Source: Amycolatopsis viridis (GTDB taxonomy: Bacteria; Actinomycetota; Actinomycetes; Mycobacteriales; Pseudonocardiaceae). Taken from it: a stretch of DNA of 64,000 nt. The position numbers and the translations under genes are program-made. Under the pieces are notes generated by a model that had not been told where the DNA came from, made no database searches, and saw only the letters and a program-made list of their open reading frames with translations. The stretch is from assembly GCF_011758765.1 (NCBI RefSeq), contig NZ_JAANOU010000001.1, positions 4,774,001 to 4,838,000 of the forward strand, read 5' to 3'. How positions within the stretch are numbered: position 1 is the first letter of the stretch; the number at the start of each line of letters is the position of its first letter. Positions 8,566 to 18,800 of the stretch are shown here, in pieces.

Positions 8566-9167
8566 CTCCTCAGGAAGCGGAGATCCGCAAGCTCGCGCGG
8601 GTGCTGGGCGTCGGCGCCGAACGGCTCGGCTACCTCGCCGAGGTGCCCGTGGCGGACCTGCGCGAGCTGCGGGAACGCGCCACGACCGTGTTGTTCGACG
8701 CGCACCTGGGGGTGCTGGAGCGGATGGCCGGTGCGAGCAAGCTGCTGCCCACGCCGGTGCTGGCGAAGATGGCCGAGCGGGTGTTCGGGCCGCTGCTCGC
8801 GGCACGCATCGCCGGCCTGGTCGAAGCGTCCCGCGGGGCGGAGATCGCGGGGCGCCTGTCGCCGTCGTTCCTGGCAGACGTGGCCGCCGAGCTGGACCCG
8901 CGGCGAGCGCGGGGCATCATCGCGAAGCTGCCGGCCGGCGTGGTCGTGGCGGTGGCGCGCGAGCTGACCGGGCGACAGGACTGGATCACCATCGCGTCGT
9001 TCGTGGACCACCTGCCCGACGCGACGATCGCGGCGAGCCTCCGGTTCATCCCGGACGCGGCGCTGCCCGAGGTCGCCGCCCTGCTGGACGACCCGTCGAA
9101 GATCGCGAAGGTGCGGGAGCTCCTGCCGCCGGAACGGGTCGCGGCGCTGCCGGAGCACCTCCGCTGA
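8562..9167 (+). CDS. Hypothetical alpha-helical protein with MgtE-N-like repeats
   Basis: About 201 residues starting VTPQEAEIRKLARVLG. From roughly residue 60 it shows repeated short helices with the pattern LAD/AELDPRRARGIIAKLP, FVDHLPDATIAASLRFIP and VAALLDDPSKIAKVRELLP. These resemble the superhelical repeats in MgtE N-terminal and FliG-like domains. No transmembrane segment is present, so it is not a transporter. The GTG start overlaps the stop of the preceding small gene. Function unknown; the pattern suggests a scaffold or protein-interaction role. Confidence 0.65.
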   Translation: MTPQEAEIRKLARVLGVGAERLGYLAEVPVADLRELRERATTVLFDAHLGVLERMAGASKLLPTPVLAKMAERVFGPLLAARIAGLVEASRGAEIAGRLSPSFLADVAAELDPRRARGIIAKLPAGVVVAVARELTGRQDWITIASFVDHLPDATIAASLRFIPDAALPEVAALLDDPSKIAKVRELLPPERVAALPEHLR

Positions 9168-9225
9168 GTCACCGGGTTCCCATTTCGCCAAGCCGGCGCG
9201 GGCGGGCGCGCGGCACGATGGACGG

Positions 9226-9591
9226 GTGATCAACCGCATCATCGCCTACGCGGGCGCGACCGAACCGGCCGCGGCCAGGGATTTCTACGTCCGCCTCCTC
9301 GGGCTCGAGGAGGCCATGACCGACCCGGTGCTGACCCTGCGCTCCCCGGACAACCCGGCCGCGCAGGTCATCGTCCTGCCGGACGGGGACACTCCCGCGC
9401 CGTCGTTCGGTGTCGACGTCGGCGACCCCGCGGCCGTCGACGCCATCCACGACGCGGCGCGGCGCGCCGGGCGGCGGATCGTCTACCCCCTCACCGACGA
9501 GCCGTGGGGGGTGCGGCGGTTCTTCGTCGAGGACCCGGGCGGCACGGTGGTCAACGTGCTCGCCCACCTACCGGTCAGGCCGCCACGATGA
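9226..9591 (+). CDS. VOC/glyoxalase superfamily protein
   Basis: A 121-residue single-domain vicinal-oxygen-chelate protein: N-terminal NRIIAYAGATEPAAARDFYVRLLGLEE, a middle VIVLPDGD strand, and C-terminal WGVRRFFVEDPGGTVVNVLAH. The first conserved metal-ligand His of glyoxalases is not evident at the usual place (IAYA), so it may be a binding or resistance protein rather than an enzyme. GTG start at 9226. Its 3' end overlaps the 3' end of the convergent small membrane protein by 17 bases. Confidence 0.8.
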   Translation: MINRIIAYAGATEPAAARDFYVRLLGLEEAMTDPVLTLRSPDNPAAQVIVLPDGDTPAPSFGVDVGDPAAVDAIHDAARRAGRRIVYPLTDEPWGVRRFFVEDPGGTVVNVLAHLPVRPPR

Positions 9592-9799
9592 GGTAGATCC
9601 CGTACAGCACGACGGCCGCGCACGCGGCGAAGCACACGCCCGCCGTCAGCGTGCCCGCCGCACCGGTTCCGCCGCTCTCCCGGTCGTCGGTGCGGGCGGC
9701 GACTCCCCGCACGCCCGCCGCGAACAACCCGGTGACCACGGCCACCGCCGCCAGGGCGGTCACGAACACGCTGCCCAGCGCAGCCCAGTCGATGTGCAC
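9575..9799 (-). CDS. Small two-helix membrane protein next to PiT transporter
   Basis: 74 residues with hydrophobic helices at about 8-28 and 48-72, separated by a hydrophilic ARTDDRESGGTGAAG loop. It lies 10 bases downstream of the phosphate transporter on the same strand, so it is very likely co-transcribed with it. Comparable small membrane proteins commonly sit next to actinobacterial pit genes, which suggests an accessory role. No motif identifies the function. Confidence 0.65.
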   Translation of the reverse strand: MHIDWAALGSVFVTALAAVAVVTGLFAAGVRGVAARTDDRESGGTGAAGTLTAGVCFAACAAVVLYGIYLIVAA

Positions 9800-9809
9800 G
9801 AACGCCTCC

Positions 9810-10937
9810 TCAGGCCGCCACGGGAACCGGCTGCTCGGCAGCCATCGACTCCGGCGTCACCGGGTTGCGCCGCGACCACAGCCAGATGCCCAGCGCCGCG
9901 GCCACCAGCACGAGGCCGACCACGACCGTGCCCACGGTGCCCATCGTCGCGACCTCGGCGGACACCGCGCCGACGGCGGCCGCGGCCGGCAGCGTCAGCA
10001 GCCAGGCCAGCGCCATCCGGCCGGCGACGCTCCAGCGCACCTCGGCGAGGCGCCGACCGACACCCGAGCCGATGATGCCGCCGGAGCAGACGTGCGTGGT
10101 GGACAGCGCGAACCCGAGGTGCGAGGAGGCCAGGATCGTGGCGGCCGCGCTGGTCTCCGCGGCGAACCCCTGGGGCGTCTGCACGTCGGTGATCTTGCGG
10201 CCCATGGTGTGGATGATCCGCCAGCCGCCCACGTAGGTGCCGAGCGCGATTGCGAGCCCGGCGCTGAGCACCACCCACAGCGGCGGACCGGATCCGGCGG
10301 CCAGCGCACCCGACGAGATCAGCGTCAGGGTGATGACACCCATGGTCTTCTGCGCGTCGTTAGTGCCGTGCGCGAGCGAGACCAGCGACGCCGACAGCAC
10401 CTGCGCGCGCTTGAACGACTTGCTCACCACGTCCTGCCGCACCTGTGCGGTGATCCGGTAGACGAGGTAGGTGCCGACGACCGCGATCAGACCCGCCACC
10501 AGGGGCGAGGCCACGGCCGGGATCAGGACCTTCTGCACGACCTTGGCGAAGTGGACCGCGTCGGCGCCCGAGGCGACCCAGACCGCGCCGATCAGCCCGC
10601 CGAACAACGCGTGGGAGGAGCTGGAGGGCAACCCGACCAGCCAGGTCACCAGGTTCCACAGGATCGCGCCGACCAGTCCGGCGAAGACGACCACGGGGGT
10701 GACCTTGGTGTCGTCGACGATGCCGCCCGAGATGGTCTTGGCGACCTCGACCGACAGGAACGCGCCGACGAGGTTGAGCACGGCGGAGATGGTGACCGCG
10801 ACCTTGGGTCTCAAGGCGCCGGTCGCGATGGAGGTCGCCATGGCGTTGGCGGTGTCGTGGAAGCCGTTGGTGAAGTCGAACGCCAGTGCGGCGACGATGA
10901 CCACGAGGACGATCAGCGAGAGGTCCACACCCACCAC
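9810..10937 (-). CDS. pit: Inorganic phosphate transporter, PiT family
   Basis: About 375 residues with 9-10 membrane helices. Both PiT signature repeats are visible: FDFTNGFHDTANAMAT in the first helix region and SLAHGTNDAQKTMGV in the second half. These form the inverted-topology phosphate/metal site. It imports inorganic or metal-chelated phosphate by proton or cation symport. Start candidates are the clustered GTG codons at 10937, 10934 and 10928; I list the longest. No strong ribosome site separates them. A small membrane protein follows in the same transcription unit. Confidence 0.93.
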   Translation of the reverse strand: MVGVDLSLIVLVVIVAALAFDFTNGFHDTANAMATSIATGALRPKVAVTISAVLNLVGAFLSVEVAKTISGGIVDDTKVTPVVVFAGLVGAILWNLVTWLVGLPSSSSHALFGGLIGAVWVASGADAVHFAKVVQKVLIPAVASPLVAGLIAVVGTYLVYRITAQVRQDVVSKSFKRAQVLSASLVSLAHGTNDAQKTMGVITLTLISSGALAAGSGPPLWVVLSAGLAIALGTYVGGWRIIHTMGRKITDVQTPQGFAAETSAAATILASSHLGFALSTTHVCSGGIIGSGVGRRLAEVRWSVAGRMALAWLLTLPAAAAVGAVSAEVATMGTVGTVVVGLVLVAAALGIWLWSRRNPVTPESMAAEQPVPVAA

Positions 10938-11011
10938 GGTACCGTTCGGGTGATGGCCCCCCGCCGGTGGTCGATGAACTTCCGGTGAACTGGCCGCCGG
11001 AGTGATTTGCC

Positions 11012-12157
11012 TTACGCCACAGCGGAACCCTTCCGCCAGACGCGCCAGGTGAGCGGCACCCCGGGGCGGTAGGCGAGGTGCGTGCGCGCGGGCGCGTCGA
11101 GTACGTGCAGGTCGGCCCGGGCACCCGGGCGGAGCACGCCCACGTCGGTCCGGCGGAGCGCACGCGCCCCGCCGAGGGTGGCGGCGCGCACCGCCTCGTC
11201 GACGGACAGGCCCATCTGCAGCACGGCCGTCGCCACGCAGAAGGCCATCGACGTGGTGTACGAGCTGCCGGGGTTGGCGTTCGTGGCGAGCGCCACGGTC
11301 GCTCCGGCGTCGAGCAGCCTGCGAGCCGGTGCGAGCGGCTGGCGGGTGGACAGGTCGCACGCGGGCAGCAGGGTCGCCACCGTCTCCGACGACGCGAGCG
11401 CCGCCACGTCCTGATCGGACAAATGGGAGCAATGGTCCACGCTGGCGGCGCCGAGCCGCACCGCGAGCTGCACCCCCGGCCCGGGGCCGAGCTGGTTCCC
11501 GTGCACCCGCAGGCCGAGGCCGTGCCGGGCGGCGGCACGCAGGACCCGTTCCGACTGCGCCTCGTCGAACGCCCCGGTCTCGCAGAACACGTCGGCCCAG
11601 CGCACCGATCCGGCCACCGCGTCGAGCATCTCCCCGCACACGAGATCCACATAGGATTCCGCGTCCGACCCGGGTGGCACGAGGTGGGCGCCGAGGAAGG
11701 TCACCTCGTCGGCGACCGCGGCCGCGATCCGGGCGGACCGGGCCTCGTCGCCGACCGTCAGGCCGTAGCCGGTCTTGGTCTCCAGGCAGGTGGTGCCCTG
11801 CCGCGCCGCCTCGGCCACGTGGCGGCGCAGGTTCGCGGTCAGCTCGGCGTCGGTGGCCTTCCGCGTCGCCGCCGTGGTGACCGCGATGCCACCCGCCGCG
11901 TACGGCTGCCCGGCCATCCGCGCTTCGAACTCGGCGGTCCGGTCGCCGGCGAAGACCAGGTGCGTGTGGCTGTCGACCCACCCGGGCAGCGCGGCGCGGC
12001 CCTCGACGTCGACGCGTTCGTCCGCGTCGGGTGCCGCCGCGGCCGGACCGACCCAGGCGATCGCAGGACCGTCGAACACGATCGCGCCGTGGTGGATCGT
12101 GCCGAGTTCGTCGTCGTTCGTGGTGAGCTCGCCGATACCGGTGATCAGGACCGCCAC
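11012..12157 (-). CDS. hutI: Imidazolonepropionase
   Basis: Metal-dependent amidohydrolase of 381 residues that opens 4-imidazolone-5-propionate to N-formimino-L-glutamate, the third step of histidine degradation. It shows the [17 protein letters not shown] metal site, the ETKTGYGLT segment, [19 protein letters not shown] and [14 protein letters not shown], all characteristic of HutI. GTG start at 12157 overlaps the hutF stop by 13 bases. It is the last gene of the minus-strand hut operon. The longer upstream frame (to 13738) is a shadow of hutF. Confidence 0.95.
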   Translation of the reverse strand: MAVLITGIGELTTNDDELGTIHHGAIVFDGPAIAWVGPAAAAPDADERVDVEGRAALPGWVDSHTHLVFAGDRTAEFEARMAGQPYAAGGIAVTTAATRKATDAELTANLRRHVAEAARQGTTCLETKTGYGLTVGDEARSARIAAAVADEVTFLGAHLVPPGSDAESYVDLVCGEMLDAVAGSVRWADVFCETGAFDEAQSERVLRAAARHGLGLRVHGNQLGPGPGVQLAVRLGAASVDHCSHLSDQDVAALASSETVATLLPACDLSTRQPLAPARRLLDAGATVALATNANPGSSYTTSMAFCVATAVLQMGLSVDEAVRAATLGGARALRRTDVGVLRPGARADLHVLDAPARTHLAYRPGVPLTWRVWRKGSAVA

Positions 12158-13437
12158 AACGCCTCCACCTCGTCCGCCAGCGCCGCCGAGGGGCGGTCGA
12201 CCAGCCGGTGCACCCGGTCGCGCACGACCCAGCGCCCATCGACCAGGACGTCGGTCACGTCCGCGGCCGAGGCGGCGAACGGCACGCCCGCGGGTTCGGT
12301 TCCCGCGGTGCGCACCGAGTCCAGTGCCACCACGACCAGATCGGCCGGCGCCCCGGCGGCCACCCGGCCGGCGTCCCACCCGATCGCCGCGTGCCGGGTC
12401 GCCGCGTCGACCAGCTCCGCGACGCCGAACCGCCCGCGTTCCCCGGCGGCGAGCCGTTCGTGCAGCTCGAGCGACCGCAGTTCGTCGAACGGGTCGATCA
12501 CGGCCTGACTGTCGCTGCCCAGGGACAGCGGCACGCCCGCGTCCGCCAGGGGTCTCGCCGGACCGATCCCGTCGCCGAGGTCGCGTTCGGTGGTCGGGCA
12601 GAAGCACACGCCGGTCCCCGACCGGGACAGCAGGCCGACGTCGGAGTCCGTCAGGTGCGTCGCGTGCACGGCGACGGTGCCCGGCCCGAGGACGCCCGCG
12701 CGGTCCAGCAGCTCCGCGGGGGTGCACCCGTGGTGCGCGCGGCAGTCGTCGTTCTCGGCCCGCTGCTCGGACAGGTGGACGTGCAGCGGACCGGATCCGG
12801 TGCGGGCGAAGGACGGCAACTGGTCGGCGGGCACGGCGCGGACGGAGTGCACGGCCGCGCCCACCCGCGCGGCGCCGGGCTTGATCGCGCCGACGCGCGC
12901 TGCCCAGCCGTCCACGTCCCCGTCGCCGAAGCGGAGCTGCACACCGGACAGCTCGCGCCCGAACCCGCCGGTGAGGTAGCAGGTGTCGAGCAGGGTGAGC
13001 CGGATGCCGGCGTCCTCGGCGGCCTGGATCAGCGCGTGACCCATGGCGTTCGGGTCGGCGTAGCGCCGCCCGCCCGGCGCGTGGTGCAGGTAGTGGAACT
13101 CCCCGACCGCCGTGTACCCGGCGAGCGCCATCTCGGCGTAGACGCCGCGCGCGAGCCGGTGGTAGGAGTCCGGGTCGAGCCGTCCGGCCAGCGCGTACAT
13201 CCGCTCCCGCCAGGTCCAGAACGTGCCGCGGTCGTGGTGCGTGCGGCCGCGCAGCGCGCGGTGGAAGGCGTGCGAGTGCCCATTGGCGAAACCGGGCATC
13301 GCCAGGCCGGTGAGCACCGTCCCCGACCGCGGCGCATCCGGGGTGATCGTGGTGAACCGGCCGTCGGCGATCTCGATCCGGACCCCGGACGCGACGCCGT
13401 CCGGCAACCACGCGTACTCGGCCCACAAGATCGTCAT
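12145..13437 (-). CDS. hutF: Formimidoylglutamate deiminase
   Basis: Amidohydrolase of 430 residues that converts N-formimino-L-glutamate to N-formyl-L-glutamate and ammonia. Motifs: the [19 protein letters not shown] metal site, [23 protein letters not shown] and [15 protein letters not shown], the last being typical of HutF. Its presence shows the five-step route (formylglutamate) rather than the four-step HutG/formamide route. Start ATG at 13437 overlaps the stop of the preceding M20 gene (ATGA). Confidence 0.95.
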   Translation of the reverse strand: MTILWAEYAWLPDGVASGVRIEIADGRFTTITPDAPRSGTVLTGLAMPGFANGHSHAFHRALRGRTHHDRGTFWTWRERMYALAGRLDPDSYHRLARGVYAEMALAGYTAVGEFHYLHHAPGGRRYADPNAMGHALIQAAEDAGIRLTLLDTCYLTGGFGRELSGVQLRFGDGDVDGWAARVGAIKPGAARVGAAVHSVRAVPADQLPSFARTGSGPLHVHLSEQRAENDDCRAHHGCTPAELLDRAGVLGPGTVAVHATHLTDSDVGLLSRSGTGVCFCPTTERDLGDGIGPARPLADAGVPLSLGSDSQAVIDPFDELRSLELHERLAAGERGRFGVAELVDAATRHAAIGWDAGRVAAGAPADLVVVALDSVRTAGTEPAGVPFAASAADVTDVLVDGRWVVRDRVHRLVDRPSAALADEVEALWRS

Positions 13438-14585
13438 GTCGACAAGTCCTCCAGGACCCGGGTGAGCGCGACCACGCCCGCTTCCACGTCGGCGTCCTCG
13501 GCGAACTCCTCCGGCGCGTGGCTGATGCCGGTCGGGTTGCGCACGTACAGCATCGCGGTGGCCGTGTGCGCGGCGAGGATCGCGGCGTCGTGCCCGGCCC
13601 CGGTGGGCAGTTCGGGCGCGCCCAGCAGACCGGTGAGCCGGTCACACAGCGCGGGGTCGAAGGTGACGGTGCCACCGTAGGATTCCTCGGTGACCGTGAC
13701 CGTGCAGCCTTCGGCCGCCGCGGCCGCCCGGGCCGCATCGGTCAGCTCCGCCACGACCTCGCGGCTGCGCCCGCGGGCGTCCAACCACAGGTCCACAGTG
13801 GAGGCGATGACGTTCGTCCCGCCCGGTCGCGGCACGAGCCGCCCCACGGTCGCTCGTCCATCCACTGTGGACGCGAGGCGGCGGGCGGCGAGCACCACTT
13901 CGGCCGCGGGCAGCATGGGATCGCGCCGGTCGGCCAGAATTGTCGTACCCGCGTGGTTCCCTTGACCGGTGAACGAGAACCGCCACCGCCCGTGCTCCAG
14001 TACCGTGCTCCCGACGCCCACCGGCACGTCCAGCGCCCGCCCCTGCTCGACGTGCAGCTCGACGAACGTTCCGATGCGGCCGAGAGCCTCGTCGTCGCGG
14101 CCCAACCGCGCCGGATCCACCCCGGCGCGCGCCGCAGCCTCGGCGAGCGTCACGCCGTCCGGATCGCGCAGCGCCCGCGCGCGGTCCGGATCGAGGGCGC
14201 CGGTCAGCAGCCGCGACCCCAGGCACGGCACGCCGAAACGGCCACCCTCCTCCTCGGCGAACACGACGACGGCGAAGGGCCGCGCCGGGCGCGCCGGCAG
14301 CCGCGACACCGCCTCCAGCGCACTCACCACGCCGAGCGGGCCGTCGAACGCGCCCCCGCCGGGCACCGAATCGAGGTGGCTGCCGGTGACCAGCGCGTCC
14401 GGTCCCGGCTCGCCCCACCACGCCCAGAGGTTGCCGTTGCGATCGGTCTCGACATCCAGCCCGCGGCGCCCGGCCTGCTCCCGGAACCACTCCCGCAGCT
14501 CGGTGTCCGCGCGGTCGAACACGTGCCGGGCGTACCCACCACCGGGAGCGCGGCCCACTGCGGCGAGGTCGTCGAGCAGGCTCAC
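13434..14585 (-). CDS. M20-family amidohydrolase (allantoate amidohydrolase-like) in hut operon
   Basis: About 383 residues, M20 peptidase/amidase family. Visible metal-site motifs are [20 protein letters not shown] (His and Asp), EEEGGRFG, and the C-terminal SHAPEEF. The dimerisation domain contains [11 protein letters not shown] and GQGNHAGTT as in allantoate and N-carbamoyl-amino-acid hydrolases. No purine-catabolism genes are near. It sits between hutU and hutF with 4-base overlaps on both sides, just where an N-formylglutamate deformylase is needed. Hydrolysis of N-formylglutamate is therefore a reasonable inference. GTG start at 14585 overlaps the hutU stop. Confidence 0.85.
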   Translation of the reverse strand: MSLLDDLAAVGRAPGGGYARHVFDRADTELREWFREQAGRRGLDVETDRNGNLWAWWGEPGPDALVTGSHLDSVPGGGAFDGPLGVVSALEAVSRLPARPARPFAVVVFAEEEGGRFGVPCLGSRLLTGALDPDRARALRDPDGVTLAEAAARAGVDPARLGRDDEALGRIGTFVELHVEQGRALDVPVGVGSTVLEHGRWRFSFTGQGNHAGTTILADRRDPMLPAAEVVLAARRLASTVDGRATVGRLVPRPGGTNVIASTVDLWLDARGRSREVVAELTDAARAAAAAEGCTVTVTEESYGGTVTFDPALCDRLTGLLGAPELPTGAGHDAAILAAHTATAMLYVRNPTGISHAPEEFAEDADVEAGVVALTRVLEDLST

Positions 14586-16234
14586 GCCTCCTCCCGCATC
14601 GGCACGCGCACCCCGCGCTCCGCCGCCACCTCGGCGGCGCGCTCGTACCCGGCATCCACGTGCCGGATCACGCCCATCCCCGGGTCGTTGGTCAGCACCC
14701 GCTCGATCTTCCGCGCCGCGAGCGGCGTGCCGTCCGCCACGCACACCTGACCGGCGTGGATGGAGCGCCCGATACCGACACCGCCGCCGTGGTGCAGCGA
14801 CACCCAGCTCGCGCCGGACGCGGTGTTGACCAGGGCGTTCAACAGCGGCCAGTCGGCGATCGCGTCCGAGCCGTCGGCCATCGCCTCGGTCTCCCGGTAC
14901 GGCGATGCCACGCTGCCCGCGTCCAGGTGGTCACGGCCGATCACGACCGGTGCGCTCAGCTCACCGCTCGCGACCATCTCGTTGAACCGCAGGCCGGCCA
15001 GGTGCCGTTCGCCGTAACCCAGCCAGCAGATGCGCGCCGGAAGCCCCTGGTACGCCACGCGTTCGCCGGCCATCCGGATCCATCGGGCGAGGGAGTGGTC
15101 GTCCCCGAACAGGTCGAGGATGGCGCGGTCGGTCGCGGCGATGTCCGCCGGTTCACCGGAGAGGGCGGCCCAGCGGAACGGGCCCTTGCCCTCGCAGAAC
15201 AACGGCCGGATGTAGGCGGGCACGAAACCGGGGTAGTCGAACGCCCGCGCACAACCACCGAGCTTCGCCTCACCACGTAAGGAGTTGCCGTAGTCGAACA
15301 CTTCCGCACCGGCATCCAGGAATCCGACCATGGCCCCGGCGTGCTCGGCCATCGACTCGCGCGAGCGGTCGGTGAACTCGTCCGGTTTCGCGGTCGCGTA
15401 GTCGTGCCAGTCGGCGACGTCCACACCGATCGGCAGATAGGCGAGCGGGTCGTGCGCCGAGGTCTGGTCGGTGACGACGTCCGCCTCGAGCCCGCGCCGC
15501 AACAGGTCCGGCAGCAGTTCGGCGGCGTTGCCGATCACGCCGACGGACACCGCCTCACCGGCCCGTTTGGCAGCGGTCACCCTGCGCACGGCGGAGTCCA
15601 CATCGGACGCCAGCTCGTCGAGGTACCGGGTGTCCAGGCGGCGGCGGGCCCGCGCCGGATCGCATTCCACCACGAGCGCGGTACCACCGTTCATGGTGAT
15701 CGCGAGGGGTTGCGCACCACCCATGCCGCCCAGCCCGGCGGTGACCGTCAGCGTCCCCTTGAGCGTGCCGCCGAACCGTTTCGCCGCCACGGCCGCGAAC
15801 GTCTCGTAGGTGCCCTGCAGGATGCCCTGGGTGCCGATGTAGATCCACGAGCCGGCAGTCATCTGCCCGTACATCGTCAGGCCGAGCTGCTCCAGCCGGC
15901 GGAACTCGGGCCAGGTCGCCCAGTCGCCGACGAGGTTGGAGTTCGCGATCAGCACGCGGGGCGCCCACTCGTGCGTGCGGAACACGCCCACCGGTTTGCC
16001 GGACTGCACCAGCAGGGTTTCGTCCTCCGCCAGCTCGGTGAGGCACCGGGTGATGGCGTCGAAGCTGGCCCAGTCGCGGGCGGCCTTGCCGGTGCCGCCG
16101 TAGACCACCAGGTCCTGCGGACGCTCGGCGACCTCGGGGTCGAGGTTGTTGTGCAGCATCCGCAGCGCGGCTTCGGTCTGCCAGTTCTTCGCCGTCAGCG
16201 TGGTTCCGCGCGCGGCCCGGACGGTGCGGCTCAT
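14582..16234 (-). CDS. hutU: Urocanate hydratase
   Basis: 550-residue urocanase, full length. It adds water to urocanate using tightly bound NAD+ as an electrophile to give imidazolonepropionate. Recognisable features: [30 protein letters not shown] at the N-terminus, [12 protein letters not shown] (NAD-binding region), DQTSAHDPL, and the C-terminal [19 protein letters not shown] block. ATG at 16234 overlaps the hutH stop (ATGA), placing it second in the operon. Confidence 0.97.
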   Translation of the reverse strand: MSRTVRAARGTTLTAKNWQTEAALRMLHNNLDPEVAERPQDLVVYGGTGKAARDWASFDAITRCLTELAEDETLLVQSGKPVGVFRTHEWAPRVLIANSNLVGDWATWPEFRRLEQLGLTMYGQMTAGSWIYIGTQGILQGTYETFAAVAAKRFGGTLKGTLTVTAGLGGMGGAQPLAITMNGGTALVVECDPARARRRLDTRYLDELASDVDSAVRRVTAAKRAGEAVSVGVIGNAAELLPDLLRRGLEADVVTDQTSAHDPLAYLPIGVDVADWHDYATAKPDEFTDRSRESMAEHAGAMVGFLDAGAEVFDYGNSLRGEAKLGGCARAFDYPGFVPAYIRPLFCEGKGPFRWAALSGEPADIAATDRAILDLFGDDHSLARWIRMAGERVAYQGLPARICWLGYGERHLAGLRFNEMVASGELSAPVVIGRDHLDAGSVASPYRETEAMADGSDAIADWPLLNALVNTASGASWVSLHHGGGVGIGRSIHAGQVCVADGTPLAARKIERVLTNDPGMGVIRHVDAGYERAAEVAAERGVRVPMREEA

Positions 16235-17742
16235 GCTTCCTCCAGTGCGGTCAGGACGGCTCCCGAACGGACGAGTTCTTCGGCGGCGGCGATCTCCGGC
16301 CCGAGGTGGCGGTCCGGCCCCGGCCCGGCGACGCGTTCCCGCAGCAGGTCGCGAACGGCGGCGGTGACCGGTGCGGGCCGCAGCGGAGCCCGGAAGTCCA
16401 GCGCACGAGCGGCGGTGAGCAGCTCGATCGCCAGCACCGAGGTCAGCCCGTCGACGGCGCGGCGCAGCTTGCGAGCCGCGGACCAGCCCATCGACACGTG
16501 GTCCTCCTGCATGGCGCTGCTCGGAATGGAGTCGACCGACGCCGGCACGGCCAGCCGTTTCAGCTCGCTGACGATCGCGGCCTGCGTGTACTGGGCGATC
16601 ATGTGCCCGGAGTCGACGCCGGGGTCGTCGGCGAGGAACGCGGGCAGACCGTGCGAGCGGGACACGTCGAGCATCCGGTCCGTGCGGCGCTCGGCGATGC
16701 TCGCGACGTCGGCGAGCGGGATCGCCAGGAAGTCCAGCACGTAGGCGAGTGGCGCACCGTGGAAGTTGCCGTTCGATTCGACCCGCCCGTCGGCGAGGAC
16801 GACGGGGTTGTCGATCGCGGCGGCCAGTTCCCGGTCGGCGACCAGTTCGGCGTGCGCGACGGTGTCCCGCGCCGCGCCGTGCACCTGCGGCGCGCACCGC
16901 AGCGAGTAGGCGTCCTGCCCGCGGGTGCATTCCGGACCGCGGTGACTCGCGACGATCGCGGAGTCCGCGAGGGCGGCGAACATCCGGCGCGCGGACACCG
17001 CCTGCCCGGGGTGCGGGCGCAGGGCCTGCAGGTCCGCGGCGAACGCCCGGTCGGTCCCGAGCAGCGCCTCCACGCTCATCGCCGCGGTCAGGTCGGCGGT
17101 GTCGAGCAGGCGGCGCAGGTCGTCGAGGGCGAGGACGAGCATGCCGAGCATCCCGTCGGTGCCGTTGGTGAGCGCGAGGCCCTCCTTCTCGGCGAGCGTC
17201 ACCGGCTCGATCCCGGCCTCGGCGAGGGCTTCGGCCGCCGGGCGGCCGTCGAGCACCTCACCCTCGCCCATCAGCGCGAGGGCCACGGCCGCGAGCGGCG
17301 CGAGGTCGCCGGAGCAGCCGAGCGAACCGTACTCGTGGACGACCGGGACGATGCCGGCGTTGAGCATCGCGGCCAGCGTTTCCGCGGTCTCCGGACGGAC
17401 ACCGGTGTGGCCGGACGCGAGGGTGCGCAGCCGCAACAGCATCAGTGCGCGGACCACCTCCGGCTCGACCGCGGGACCGGTGCCGGCCGCGTGGGACCGG
17501 ATCAGCGAGCGCTGCAGTGCGGTGCGCCGCTCGGCGGGGATGTGCCGGATCGCGAGGGCGCCGAATCCGGTGGAAATGCCGTAGGTCGGCTGGTCCGCGC
17601 CGGCGAGCGCGTCGATGTGGCGGCGGGTCTCGCCGAGCGTCTTGCGGACCTCGTCCGTCAGCTCCACCCGGGCACCGCCGCGCGCCACCGCGACGACCTG
17701 CTGCCGGTCGAGGGGCCCGGAGTCCAACCGCACTGTGCTCAT
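16231..17742 (-). CDS. hutH: Histidine ammonia-lyase
   Basis: 503-residue histidase, first enzyme of histidine degradation (L-histidine to urocanate and ammonia). The 4-methylidene-imidazol-5-one cofactor forms autocatalytically from an internal X-Ser-Gly. Here it is Cys143-Ser144-Gly145 in [14 protein letters not shown], instead of the commoner Ala-Ser-Gly. The [SAC]SG form is within the known family pattern. Other conserved blocks: [35 protein letters not shown] and [11 protein letters not shown] at 17742; 72 bases separate it from the divergent IclR gene. It is the operon leader. Confidence 0.96.
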   Translation of the reverse strand: MSTVRLDSGPLDRQQVVAVARGGARVELTDEVRKTLGETRRHIDALAGADQPTYGISTGFGALAIRHIPAERRTALQRSLIRSHAAGTGPAVEPEVVRALMLLRLRTLASGHTGVRPETAETLAAMLNAGIVPVVHEYGSLGCSGDLAPLAAVALALMGEGEVLDGRPAAEALAEAGIEPVTLAEKEGLALTNGTDGMLGMLVLALDDLRRLLDTADLTAAMSVEALLGTDRAFAADLQALRPHPGQAVSARRMFAALADSAIVASHRGPECTRGQDAYSLRCAPQVHGAARDTVAHAELVADRELAAAIDNPVVLADGRVESNGNFHGAPLAYVLDFLAIPLADVASIAERRTDRMLDVSRSHGLPAFLADDPGVDSGHMIAQYTQAAIVSELKRLAVPASVDSIPSSAMQEDHVSMGWSAARKLRRAVDGLTSVLAIELLTAARALDFRAPLRPAPVTAAVRDLLRERVAGPGPDRHLGPEIAAAEELVRSGAVLTALEEA

Positions 17743-17795
17743 CGGCCCATTGCACCTCCACCCGAGGACGGGCGGAGGTCGCCACCGGGTGGTTG

Positions 17796-17813
17796 TGTCT
17801 GGTATCCCAGACA
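17796..17813. promoter_or_regulatory. Perfect inverted repeat, putative IclR operator for hut
   Basis: TGTCTGG-tatc-CCAGACA: two perfect 7-base arms around a 4-base spacer. It lies in the 72-base divergent region between hutH and the IclR regulator, ending one base before the regulator's ATG. IclR proteins bind such palindromes and often repress their own gene. The site could serve both directions. Binding is inferred from position and symmetry. Confidence 0.6.
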
Positions 17814-17814
17814 G

Positions 17815-18597
17815 ATGACGGATGTCCCCGCGCTCCGCCGCGGCCTGGCGGTGCTGCGGGTTCTGGCGACCCGGCCGGGGCCGATCTCCGCGGGGGCGAT
17901 CGCCCGCGAGCTGGGGCTGCCGCGCTCCACGACCTATCACCTGCTCGCGGAGCTGGCGGCGGCCGGTTTCGTCGTGCACCTGCCGGCCGAACGCCGGTAC
18001 GGGCTGGGAATCGCGGCCTTCGAGCTGGGCTCGGCCTACCTGCGGCACGATCCGCTGGAACGGCTGGCCACGCCGCTGCTGCACAAGCTCGCCGACCGGG
18101 TGGGGCACCCGGCGCAGCTGGGCGTGCTGCACGGGAACGAACTGCTGTACCTGGTGAAGGAGCGGCCGCCTGCGCCGGAGACGTTGGTGACCGACGTCGG
18201 GGTGCGGTTACCGGCTCACCTGCCGGCCAGCGGTCAGGCACTGCTGGCGCACCTGCCGCACACCCACGTCCGGGCGCTCTACCCGCGCGCCGCCGCGTTC
18301 GTGAGCCGCACCGGCCGCGGCCCGGCGACCCTGGCCGCGCTCCGGCGTTCGCTGGCGGCGGTCCGGTCCCGCGGCTGGGCGGTGGAGGACGGCCACGTGA
18401 CACCCGATTTCGCGTCGGTCGCGCACGCGGTGTTCGACCACAACGGCAGCCCCCTCGCCTCGGTCGCGGTGACGTTCCGCCACGTCTGCCCAGCCGGCTG
18501 CGCCGAGACGTGGCCCGAGCTGGCGCACGAGGTGCGGACGACGGCGGACACGCTGACACGCCGCGTGGGCGGCCGGAACCCGGGCCAACTCCGCTGA
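17815..18597 (+). CDS. IclR-family transcriptional regulator of the hut operon
   Basis: 260 residues. The N-terminal winged helix-turn-helix includes PISAGAIARELGLPRSTTYHLLAELAAAGFV. The C-terminal IclR effector domain includes HLPASGQALLAHLP and FRHVCPAGCAETWPELAHEV. Transcribed divergently from hutH with an inverted repeat over its start, so it probably senses histidine or urocanate and controls the operon and itself. ATG at 17815. The ORF open from 16306 is a shadow of hutH. Confidence 0.9.
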   Translation: MTDVPALRRGLAVLRVLATRPGPISAGAIARELGLPRSTTYHLLAELAAAGFVVHLPAERRYGLGIAAFELGSAYLRHDPLERLATPLLHKLADRVGHPAQLGVLHGNELLYLVKERPPAPETLVTDVGVRLPAHLPASGQALLAHLPHTHVRALYPRAAAFVSRTGRGPATLAALRRSLAAVRSRGWAVEDGHVTPDFASVAHAVFDHNGSPLASVAVTFRHVCPAGCAETWPELAHEVRTTADTLTRRVGGRNPGQLR

Positions 18598-18632
18598 CCG
18601 AAGATGGCAGGAAAGGTCGCCTACGCGCCGTC

Positions 18633-18800
18633 GTGACCGATCTCCGCGCTCTGACCAGCCGCTACACGGCCGTCTGGAGGGACGCCGTCGAATTCACCGA
18701 CTACGGGCGGTACGCGGGGCTGGACGAGATGGAGGCGCGGGTGACCGCCGCCCAGGAGGAGTTCGTGGCCTTCCCACCTCCCCCACGTAACCACCGGATG
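18633..18800 (+). pseudogene. Possible truncated coding remnant
   Basis: From a GTG at 18633 the frame reads VTDLRALTSRYTAVWRDAVEF and continues to EARVTAAQEEFVAFP, which looks like a genuine protein start. After about 50 residues it runs into a Pro/Arg-rich hairpin repeat and then antisense to tmRNA (open frame to 19031). I read this as the 5' remnant of a gene truncated by the repeat element. It could also be a short expressed peptide. No family recognised. Confidence 0.3.

Noticed and set aside
7612..9167. Aromatic-degradation island based on the dienelactone hydrolase
   Set aside because: No catechol dioxygenase, cycloisomerase or transporter nearby. The hydrolase stands alone.
11012..13738. 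908-codon frame suggesting a HutF-HutI fusion
   Set aside because: Only the part after 12157 matches HutI. The upstream part is an out-of-frame reading of hutF, which has its own intact frame.
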